From NCBI GenBank assembly GCA_034509755.1, contig CM067539.1, positions 20,989,001 to 21,053,000 on the forward strand: 64,000 bases of DNA, read 5' to 3'. Positions within the stretch are counted from its first letter, which is position 1; the number at the start of each line of letters is the position of its first letter. This stretch comes from Anisodus tanguticus. Its lineage: Eukaryota > Streptophyta > Magnoliopsida > Solanales > Solanaceae. Of the stretch, positions 9,989 to 20,037 are shown piece by piece. Both the position numbers and the translations under genes were made by a program. The notes beneath the pieces are model-generated. The model did no database searches. It was given only the letters and a program-made list of their open reading frames with translations, and was not told the origin of the DNA.

Positions 9989-12900
9989 ATGATTGAGGAT
10001 TTCTCGGCCGTGGTGCTAGAAGCCAACTTGGTTGAGAATCCAATGCAGTGGTGGGTGGACACAGGTGCAACAAGACACATCTGTTCCAACAAAGATGCCT
10101 TCTCCACGTACACTCCGGTCTCCGACAAGAAGCTAAGCTCGCTCATGGGCAACAACGCTTCCTCGGACGTGCTAGGGGTTGGAAAGGTGGTCCCGAAGAT
10201 GACTTCCGGCAAGGAACTCACTCGAAGGAAGTGATGCATGTCCCGATATTAGAAGAAATCTAGTTTCGGACCTTTATTGGTTAATGTTTGGTTTTAGGCT
10301 AGTGTTTGAATCAAATAAATTTGTACTCACTAGAAATGGCACATTTGTGGGGAGGGGCTTCGTCTCGTGAAGGCCTCTTCAAAGTGAATGCCATGTCCGT
10401 ATTGCGTCAAGGAAATAAAGTTGAGTCTTCTTCTTATTTGCTTGAGTCTTCTAATTTATGGCATCATAGATTAGGACACGTAAACTACAAGTCTATTCAA
10501 AGGTTGGTAAAGATGGAGTTGTTGCCTTCTATCGACATAAACCCTCAACATAAGTGTGAGGTGTGCGTAGAGGCAAAACTCACCAAGCTTCCTTTCGATC
10601 CGTCGAAAGGAATACCGCTCCTCTAGAACTTATTCACACAGATATATGTGATTTGAAGTTTGCACAAACTAGAGGGGGGAACAATTACTTTGTGACATAT
10701 ATAGATGATAGCACAAGGTATTGTTACCTTTACTTGTTGAAAAGTAAGGATGAAGCCTTTGAAGCGTTCCGACGTTACAAAGCAGAAGTTGAGAATCAAC
10801 TTAGCCTACGGATTAAATCCATTCGTAGCGATAGAGGGGGAGAATATGTAGCGCCTTTTGAGGAATATTGTGCCCAAGAAGGCATTATTCATCAAACGAC
10901 GGCTCTATACTCACCTCAATCAAACGGTGTGGCGGAACGTAAGAACTGCACATTAAAGGAAATGATGAATGCCTTGCTTATCAATTCCGGACTTCCCCAA
11001 AACATGTGGGGAGAAGCCGTCCTTACCGCTAATACGATTCTTAACAGAGTCCCACATAAGGGTAAGGACAAAACTCCATATGAATCATGGAAAGGGAAGA
11101 AACCCACCTACAAGTATTTTAAGGTGTGGGGTTGTCTAGCAAAGGTTGAAGTACCTAAGCCAAAGCAGGTCAAGATTGGGCCTAAGACTGTAGATTGCAT
11201 ATTCATCGGATATGCAAATAACAGTAGTGCTTATCGCTTCTTAGTGCATAAGTCAGATATTCCAGATATCCACCAGGGTACAATAATGGAATCAAGGAAT
11301 GCTCTATTCTTTGAAAGTACCTTTCCTAGAAAGGAGAAAGACATAACCTCTCGCAAACGAAGTTATGCACAAAGCTCTGAAGAACCGGGAGTCCTTGACT
11401 GCTCGGATCTAAATGGTTCAGATCTAGCGAATCTCGAGGTGGCTGAACATCCGGAATCTAGTGTTCCTGATTCTCAGAACTTTGAGACTCCAGAGATGGA
11501 TCTAAGGCGAAGTAAAAGGGCCAGGAAGGATACATCCTTCGGTCCTGACTTTGTAGCTTATATGGTTAGTGATGAACCAAGGACAATTGCTCAGGCGTTG
11601 TCAACTCCAGAAGCACCGCTCTGAAAAGAAGCTATTGAGAGTGAAATAAGCTCCATTATGCATAACCATACTTGGGAGTTGGTTGATCTTCCTCCGGGAA
11701 ATAAACCGTTGGGTTGTAAATGGATACTTAAACGGAAATACAAGGCAGATGGGTCTATAGACAAGTACAAGGCCAGGTTGGTAGTCAAGGGCTATCGACA
11801 GACAGAAGGCTTTGACTACTTTGACACATACTCTCTGGTATCCCGGATGACATCCATACGGGTATTTATTGCGATCGCAGCTTTGCGTGACCTTGAGATA
11901 CACCAGATGGATGTTAAGACAAATTTCTTCCTAAACGGTGATTTGGAAGAAGAAATTTATATGGACCAACCCGAGGGGTACGTGGTTCAAGGGCAAGAGA
12001 AGAAAGTCTGTCGACTTATCAAATCTCTATACGGGCTTAAACAAGCCCCGAAGCAATGGCACGAAAAATTTGATAGTACTCTACTATCGAAGGGATTCGC
12101 CATTAATGAGTGTGATAAATGTGTTTACACGAAAGGTAACTCTGACTCATTTGTTATGATATGCCTGTATGTAGACGACATGTTGATCACGGAAGCAGGT
12201 CCTAGGGTAATCCTAGAGACTAAGAACATGTTGAAACAATGCTTCGACATGAAAGATATGGGTATCGCAGATGTCATCCTAGGGATTAAAATCTCTAAGA
12301 CGTCTGACAGACTGGTCTTATCTCGGTCTCACTACATCGAGGATGTTTTGAGAAAGTTCAAGATGTTAGACAGCTTCTCCGATAGCGTCACCAATGGATA
12401 CAAATCAAAAGCTTGATAAAAATCTTGGTGCACCCGTATACCATGAGCGATATGCACAGGTGATCGGTAGTTTGATGTATATCACAAACGCACCCGACCC
12501 GATATTGCTTATGCGAAATTCAATAAGTTGGCTAGGTTCACCCGTAATCCAAGTGATAATCACTTTGGAAAGGCGTTGAATCGGGTATTACAATACCCGA
12601 AATACACGTTAAATTTCGGGTTGCACTATTCGAGATATCCAACAGTACTAGAGGGGTACGGTGATGCAAACTGGATATCCGATATAGAGAACACCAAGTC
12701 CACCAAAGGGGTATATATTTACAATTGGTGGTGGGGCCGTGTCTTGGAAATCCTCTAAGCAAACTTGCATCGCCCGATCCACGATGGAATCGGAGTTTAT
12801 CGCTTTAGACAAAGCGAGGAGAAGAAGCCGAGTGGCTTCATGACTTCTTAGAGGATGTTCCGTGTTGGAACAAACCCGTACCTTCGGTAATGATCCACTG

Positions 12901-13141
12901 CGACGGTCGGTCGGCTCTAGGAAGGGCACGGAATGCTATGTACAACGGCAAGTCTCGTCATATTCGACGGAGGCATAAGACCGTTAGGCAACTGATCACC
13001 ACGGGTATAATATCCATTGATTACATTAAGTCAAAGGATAATATAGCAGACCCATTGACAAAGGGCTTACCCAAAGATCGGATGGCTTGCTGTCTAGGGA
13101 ATGGGCTTAAAACCCAAAATATAAGGACCAATACAAAGTGG
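9989..13141 (+). pseudogene. pol of element A: protease, integrase, RT, RNase H
   Basis: The protease active site WWVDTGATRHIC lies near 10050-10085. The GAG-pre-integrase region with LWHHRLGH follows at about 10455. The integrase core is in 10563-11624: D in YIDDSTRY, D in RSDRGGEY and the E in NGVAERKN. A single in-frame TGA (11622-11624) separates it from RT in 11658-12416. RT has WILKRKYKADG, QMDVKTNFF, SLYGLKQAPKQWH and the catalytic YVDDML. A frameshift near 12390 leads to the RNase H part (YGDANWISD, then MESEFIALDKA), ending SKDNIADPLTKGLP at 13021-13075. The damage is light: one stop and a few indels, so it is a fairly young but inactive copy. Confidence 0.88.
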
Positions 13142-13770
13142 TAACCCAACCTTACGAACTGGAGATCCCAGTAATTTGGTTCAACGGGAAAACGAAGTTG
13201 TAAAGGTTCAGTTGATCGCTTCAGTGGAAGTATGAGCACTTCGGATAGCACTTCGGATAGTGATTTCTGAAAAGAAACACTAAATCCAAAGTCGTTCCCG
13301 CGATAGACGTTAAGTGCTATCTGCAGTATGGGTAAAGGTTAAGTTTTCAAAACCTGTAATGATCCTCAACAGTTGAGGTTAGGTTCTTGGGAAACTTTTA
13401 ATGGTTCCTAACACTTGTGAAGTGGGGTATAGCATGATACCTTGTAGGAGACCACCTATTTAAGTGCGAGGACAGGCCGCCTCAAAATGAACGCACTTAA
13501 GAATCCAAGACGTTGTCCATGGCCAAAACGGACAAAATATTACGAAGAAGAGAGTAAGGGAATTTGTTGTGTTGGTATCATTGTCTTGGCTTACACTAAA
13601 CACTGACGGTTCAAGACATCACGTTCACCGCGCAGTAAGTAAGTCCGATGGTATTCAACTATGGAAGGTTCAAAGCCGAGGCTACCTCTCCTTATGCAAC
13701 ATCGGTCCGAAATATATTGGAAATGAAAAGACACCATGTGAGTGCGCCAAAATCTCTTTCAAGAGGAGAT
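13142..13770 (+). other. 3' untranslated region and polypurine tract of element A
   Basis: Non-coding sequence between the end of pol and the 3' LTR. Much of it recurs in reverse at about 39860-40500 of element B, which shows A and B are one family. The tract AAGAGGAGAT at 13761-13770 directly precedes the LTR. Confidence 0.75.
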
Positions 13771-14882
13771 TGTTGGAAATTAGCCTTTGGCGGGAGTTGC
13801 GACCGACCAACTTTAACGGCTTAAACACTAGTGTTACGTATGTTGGAGAATCCGGTTTTTCACACATGCATGATGTACTAAGTACGTAGATAACCGTAGG
13901 GCCAAGAATCGTCAAATTTCATTGAGAAATGAAAGAGATATTGGTTCACGAAGTAAGGTGTTTGAAGAATGGAAAAGTGTGGTGTGTGATCAATTCTCCC
14001 TCATCGGTAGAGGAAGAAAGAATTGTTGTGTATATAAGACTCGAAGTTGGTTTGGGGTTTGGGTCGTGGGTCGTGGGTCGTGGGCCTTCTGATATTATCT
14101 TTTTGGGCCAGAAAACTTTGCCGAAGTACGCGCCTTTGATCCCGTGTTTCGGATGTGCGGTTTGGACCGAGAATTCTTTCGATGTACGATTCGGTCCCTG
14201 AAGTTTCAAGATGTACGGTTTGGTCCCTGAAGTTTCAAGATGTACAGTTTGGTCCCTGAAGTTTTTTAGAAAGGCAAAATTTTGACGGTCCAAAATAGAA
14301 ACGTCCAGCACTCAATTCAGCCATTTATTTTGGCTGAATTACACCTCCTATAATGGCCAATTCGTTGGCAATTTTCTCCATTTATGTGGTGGCTTTACTA
14401 CCTCCATAATGGTCATTATTTGGCCAATAATGGCATGTTATGGAGGCATCAAACAGATCCCTCTTCCTCCTATATAAACACCCCTTACACCATTATTGAG
14501 GCACACTTGATATACACGAAAATACACAAAGCAGAAAGCAAAGCAGTTTCTTCCTAATCTTCCAAGCATCATTTCGTTATTCAATATTCTTCACGATAGC
14601 TTTTGAGTTTCCTTTGCTCAATAGTTCCATTGCTGTTTTATCTTGGAAGACGAATTGTACAGGACGTATAAAGGATACATACTGGGCAATATTGTCTTAA
14701 GGACAGAGTGCCACACTCGACTCAGCAAAAACAACTTTCCAGTGTTCTTGATCAACAAAATAGTAATTTCAGTTTGTTGTTATATTGTAATTTTCAGTTT
14801 TAGAGTTGAATTATAATTTCAATTCTTACATAAGCAGTTACTTGTAATTTCCGTTTCCTGCAAATCCTTGTAAACGCCAACA
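13771..14882 (+). repeat. 3' LTR of element A
   Basis: It spans 1112 bp and ends CCAACA before the TSD GTTAC. It matches the 5' LTR closely in most blocks. It lacks the GC-rich block and TTCCGTG repeats of the 5' LTR and has a GGGTCGT triplet repeat (about 14062-14083) instead. Confidence 0.93.
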
Positions 14883-14887
14883 GTTAC

Positions 14888-15822
14888 TCAATAAGAATTT
14901 ATAATTCTCAAGTTTATCCGTGTACTATATTCTTCTTTTTACACTTTTATTTGTTTTTTGATCAAATTTTATTGAGTGATTACTTTTCTAAAGAGAACTT
15001 AGCAAAACCTCAATTTATATTTTTGTCTAACTATCTTAAATTAAACGAAAGAAAATTTCATGTTGATTCAAAACCTAATCCACCACCAAGTGGGATTCAA
15101 AATTTTGTTTAAAAAACTACTTTTGAAAAATTGCATTGTTTCCAAAAACAAAATTTGTTAGAGATGTGTTTGGATTAGTTTTGGTTAAGGTTTCAGAAAA
15201 CTACTACTCATGTTTGAGAAAATAAAGAAGACCTCTTATATCTATGTTTCACGCGTTCAATCTCAGAACTTCTATTGTGTGGGATAATGCAAGGGGAGAG
15301 AAAGGGAGAAAATGAGAATTGAACTCACGCTTATTGTGGGAAAGGCTTTCAACATTACCACATGACTGTAAGTCTTGGTGGAACCAAATTCGACAACAGA
15401 GCTCATTCTACGTCAAAGGTAAATGAGAAATAAAGGGAAGATATCAACCAAATTGGACTTGATCACAAAATGAGAAAATAGTGGAGAACAGTTTCATGCA
15501 TGAGCCTTGGCCTCTATGTATCAGAGTCTTGTATGTGTTATCCTTTATGGCTTCCTTTTGTTTTCTTCTGAACATCATTGGCTGATACAAGTACTAAACA
15601 TACAATATCACATACTCAATTTGACAACTAATGCTTTATCCACAAGCTAAAGTTTCAAACTTTAGCAGCAAAGAAGTATGTACAGGTCCTGCATAATCTT
15701 TTCATTGATCAACAAAGTCAGTTGTGACTATGAGCAAGGTTCATTAGAACTTCGATCGGTCAGATTCTTCTCATTGTAAAGTTTTCTGCTGTCAGAATTC
15801 ATTTACTGTTAGGCTACAGTCC
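14888..15822. other. Unassigned AT-rich spacer
   Basis: Lies between element A and the last recognisable GOT1-like exon. I see no gene or repeat. The part next to 15822 may be former 3' UTR. Confidence 0.5.
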
Positions 15823-18800
15823 TCAAACGGGGATTCGTTTACCCATCTTAACCTTGTTACGTTGAAAGAGCTGCACAACATAAGGAAACAGTTCTTAGCT
15901 TCAATTCCCAAAATGCTTTGCCTGTTAATGAACATGCAAAGCTTTGCTTCTGACAGTGTAAACACACACAGAAAGATTTTTAAAGCCTAACATCTGTTAT
16001 TAAGACAATTGAAAGCTGCTAAACTATGAACCATCCAGAAATGAATTTCAGGAATCCAACAAAGGCACAAAATTCCTAACAGCATAGCCAGGTGACAACC
16101 ACAATAAGATGCATGAAAGAATCTGAAGCATATTGCACCTAACTTTTGATGCTACTACAGAAAATACACATAAAACATACCCATGACACAGATGATCAGC
16201 GAAACAATCTACCAATGATAGGTAACTTCCTTTCGAAAACAGCCACTGCATTACATAGTGCACTGTATTAGCGAACAAGGTTTATTCTTGGTGAGTCACA
16301 ATGATGCAAGAAATAGGGTTACCTGAACATCACAAAAAGGCCATAGATCTCTCCGATCATGCCTAGCACAGGCCATCCCACCATAATGAGGAAGAAACCA
16401 ATAGCAAAGGAGGCTGAACCCTATCAGATAATTAAAGTTTGGCAAATGAACATGGAGATTGTATAGGGAAAAAAATGTAACATCAAAGTCAAATGATGAA
16501 CAGGACATGGAGGGTCAATGTGGAACCTTAAAATTTTTCAAGTTTCATGAAAAATTGCAGAGTAAACATCACTCCACTGGTTAAGGTCACTCCAGATAAA
16601 ATGAGGATCTAATCACACAAGAAAGTTCTATTAGAGATTATACAAATAAACATACTAAAGGACACAAGGACAAAGTACTAGAACTACAAAATGGTGATCA
16701 GATCGCGATAAAGAAAACTCACATTCCCGGTGGCAACGAAACTCTTGTCAAAGAAAAAAACACTCCGACCAGAGTAAAAATTACACCAAATCCAGTCAAT
16801 CCTAGCCCAATCTCTGTCACATGTCAAAGAAAGTAAGAACTTGAGGCAGCAAATAAGGCAACATTATCGCAGCATATTAAACCAGTCATGAAACCACCAT
16901 AAGTTTCAGTTTTGCTTCACAACAGTGAGGAAATTGTTTAACAATATGGTATGTAAAATCATATTCAGGAAAAGATACAAGACTTATTTCCAAAATTGAT
17001 AATGATTCTAGCACAGTGCAATATGTTGATTTCTTGAGAAGTTTCCACAACAAAATATGACACTAAAGCACCACACGATGTCTTATCACTTTTAATCAAT
17101 GTCACTTTTGACAATTATACTTTACTTTGGGGAGATAACATTAATCCCAGCACATACAAGGAAAGAAATTTATATCATTAGTTCAAAGGGTCAACATTCC
17201 GCAAATGAAAATTTGGTAAGTTTACGTGGTGAACTCAAGAATTTTATACTTTACTGTTTGATTTTCAACACTGTAGTGTACTACTTATTCTTGACCAAAA
17301 GTACACTCGTCAGTGATCAGTAGTATCTATGCTTATCGCTCTCGGGGAGCCATTATACAATCTCAGGTCGTAGATGAGATTGAAGATTTTGATTTCCTTA
17401 TCATTGAACAACTCTGTATATGGAACTAGTATGTCAAATCTCTACAAACATAATTTCTTTCACCGGTGTCCTGAAAAACCTATGATGTCCAGCTTTCAAA
17501 TATCCAGAAAATAGCCAACCAATTCACTTAGTGTTCTGCATCAAAATTGAATGACCAAAAAGCCATAAATATACTTTAGTGTAAGTTTGAAATCAAATGA
17601 ATAATAGAATAATAATCAAATTAAACATACTGGAGATGCTTTAGGATTCATGACTGGTAAAACTACTTGCAGATTTTTAAGATAAAACTTTATTCACTAT
17701 GTAAGAAATGGATGTTGTTCACTACTGATGAGTGAAATTGCTATCAGACAGAGACTGATTACTGCCAATTTTGAGGTGCTTCCAAAAATTGTTCAAACTC
17801 ACCTTTAAGGCATCCTTTTCCCCGTTTTGACTTTTTTGGAGTTTTCTTTTAAGTAAGATCCTCTTCTTTGTTCTCCCCTCTTCCTATGTTCTTGACCTTC
17901 TAAGTGATCTCCAAAAGCTCCTACTAAGATTGTTACTCAACAGAAAATAAGAGCTTTTAGTTTCAGCTCATTGGGATAGAGATAGGAAAAGAGTGATCAT
18001 ATGAATTTTTCTAAAGAAAATCATCTTAGATCTGACTTCACATACTATAATGCAAAAAGTTTATTAAGATAACTGAACAGAAACAAATAATTAATACAAC
18101 ATCTACAATATAGCTTAAGTTTTCTGTTTGATCTGCAAAACAACACTGTATTAACATCTCATGCAAAATGAAGAAAGAAATAAGAAGAAATCCATCAAGT
18201 TCAAGCCTGCACCAACCAACAACATGGTGAATTTGTAAAGCAACAGTTAAAAAATTCAAAGAGTGAATAGTGTTCGATAATGAGATTCGATATCATAGAG
18301 CCATAATAGACATGACAGAACCAGCCAGTGCCAGAGGCACAACCTAAATTGAATCCCCATCATCAAAAAGTTACACTGTGCAAATAGGGCAAAAACAATT
18401 ATTTTGTATATATATAAACTTTTGAATTCCCTTATCATATGGGAAGCTTTAAGTGTAGTGGCAAAAATGCTCCAAAAATTGTTCAGTCTGAAGATTTGAA
18501 TCCCATGTGCGAAATTTTTCATTTTTTTTAATCTCCTTGTTAAAATTCCTGGCTCCACCACTAAAACCAACAGTTGAATTTTTCATTATATACTACAAAA
18601 ACAACATACCCAGTGAAATCCCACAAAATAGGGTCTGGGGAAGGTAAAGTTTACGCAAACCTTACCCCTACCTTGGGAGGTAGAGATGTTGTTTCCAGAC
18701 ACTATATACTACACCACATGATGCAAATAAAGTAAAGTAAAAACATATTGCATCGAGGCTAAACTATAAACAGAGACAAGTTTGTACAATCTTTAATGGA

Positions 18801-19048
18801 AGCAAATTGATCGACGAATTCTTTGATTAAGAAGATAGACTAGGAAATAACAATAATTAATGAAATATTGCCTAGATGATCATAAAACTTCTAATATGTA
18901 TAGGAACAAAAATTATACACTTAACGCGAATCAGAACTATTTCAAAAGCATCATTTCTGGATTACAGAAAATAAGATAAGTCTAAGTTTATGAGGCTTAA
19001 GGACAGAATGCACTCACTCTTAACATCACTTTCTTCAAATGAGACCAT
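15823..19048 (-). pseudogene. GOT1: Damaged GOT1/SFT2-like Golgi vesicle transport gene
   Basis: Exon pieces on the minus strand: 19018-19048 (MVSFEESDVK), 16723-16813 (KIGLGLTGFGVIFTLVG), 16527-16608 (ILILSGVTLTSGVMFTLQ), 16323-16420 (GSASFAIGFF, then MVGWPVLGMIGEIYG) and 15823-15870 (ending GKRIPV stop). All have plausible GT/AG borders. Order and motifs fit the four-helix Got1/Sft2 membrane protein family, which acts in ER-Golgi and endosome-Golgi vesicle fusion. Exon 2 is one base short in a T run (7 T; 8 would give FFFFDK). Exon 3 has one base too many near its end, giving TAA. I cannot find the exon for the GFWPT...LQR segment, and the last piece is out of phase with exon 4. Element C lies about 180 bp upstream of the ATG. 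I call it a pseudogene; homopolymer sequence errors could explain the indels but not the missing exon. Confidence 0.68.
18598..18702 (-). mobile_element. Short TS-SINE/RTE tail insertion with 11-bp TSD
   Basis: On the minus strand this 105-bp piece is the shared TS-SINE/RTE 3' end (a ggtagag block, the acgcaaac and ccccaga blocks, then CACTGGGTATGTTGT). The direct repeat TATATACTACA flanks it exactly (18587-18597 and 18703-18713), so the tail alone inserted by target-primed reverse transcription. It lies in the first intron of the GOT1-like gene. Confidence 0.8.
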
Positions 19049-19225
19049 CGTGTTAACCAGAACTTGAAACTTCAATTACCAAATAACCTGAAAATAATAA
19101 CACTACATAATATAATAAGTTGTTGCATCAGTACTCATCTCTTCAGTGACACATTTTCAAACACAAAACAAACATAAGTTAAGCAGCATAAAATTTATTG
19201 GATACTGCACCGACTCACTTCAATC

Positions 19226-19389
19226 TATTAGCGTATATTATTAAATATACTCCATATTTTGAAATATTTAGTGTTGTATAGTTATGGTAGAAATAGGATC
19301 CCTATTGGATTAGGATTCCACAATGTACACACTATATATATTTGTATTAATGAGAAAGACTCCCCAAGGGAGATTAATATAATTCTACA
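19226..19389 (+). repeat. 5' LTR of element C
   Basis: 164-bp LTR starting TATTAGCG (initial TG lost) and ending TTCTACA. It matches 23570-23737 closely, including the shared block GTGTTGTATA and the TATATATA promoter-like stretch. Confidence 0.88.
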
Positions 19390-19403
19390 TGGTATCAAAA
19401 GCC
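19390..19403 (+). promoter_or_regulatory. Primer-binding site of element C
   Basis: TGGTATCAAAAGCC begins directly after the LTR and fits the initiator Met-tRNA site TGGTATCAGAGCC with small changes. Confidence 0.75.
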
Positions 19404-20037
19404 AAAACTTCATCCCTACCCTAAACACCCAAATCGACCGCCCTTCCCCTTACTTTTTTAGGTGCCAAACCGGTCATCTACCACCGATATACGCTGATAT
19501 ACACCTCATATACAGAGACATAGACTTCCACGGCCCCGTATACCTCTGATATATCACTAATATATGGTCCTCTCCCCTCTAATAATTCTCCAACAGGCCG
19601 TATACTACTAGTATACAACCTCTCAAAGCCGATATACACCTCATATACGGCTGACCCTGCCAGTACACAACCTCCCTAAGCCGATATACACCTCGTATTT
19701 GGCCAATTCTGCCACATCCACCTCGGCTACGCCCCGAACCCCCCCAAATTTTATTTTCCGGCAGAAACTATGACGGAGACCACACTTGGTGGGTTTTCTG
19801 GCAGCAGTGGGCGCAAACAGGGGGCTTGGGCCTTCAGCAGCTACCTAGAGCCTACGGCCCAAATGCCAAATTGGCTACTTCAGCGGCCCAACATCCTGGG
19901 CACAATACCGTCGGGCCTCAGCTATCAGGCCCAAATATCTACAGCTTAGCAGACTAGGCGCACCACAAACAGGCCACAACTATCCAGCCCACTATCCTGG
20001 AGCCCATCAGTCCGCTCCAGGCCTTCCCCAATCCAGT
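19404..20037 (+). other. Leader of element C lacking a recognisable gag
   Basis: No Ale-type Gag block can be read here, unlike element E. The segment instead has three copies of a GATATACACCTC(A/G)TAT motif with other gatatac/gtatac words (19488-19700). Then follows a low-complexity P/G/Q-coding tail that leads into the protease. Either gag was deleted or it was replaced. Confidence 0.5.

Larger units (their letters stand above)
7689..14882 (+). mobile_element. Element A: complete Ty1/Copia LTR retrotransposon, TSD GTTAC
   Basis: The element runs TG...CA with a perfect 5-bp target duplication GTTAC (7684-7688 and 14883-14887). Its LTRs are 7689-8883 and 13771-14882, starting TGTTGG and ending CCAACA. 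Order is 5' LTR, gag with zinc knuckle, protease, integrase, RT, RNase H, 3' LTR, i.e. Copia order. A purine tract AAGAGGAGAT (13761-13770) abuts the 3' LTR. The usual Met-tRNA primer site is absent after the 5' LTR. The insertion lies 373 bp upstream of the mtACP start and points away from that gene. The lineage within Copia is unresolved. Confidence 0.95.

Noticed and set aside
16048..16278. 76-residue hydrophobic minus-strand frame as the missing GOT1 exon
   Set aside because: It lacks the GFWPT and LQR motifs and has no fitting splice phase to exon 4.
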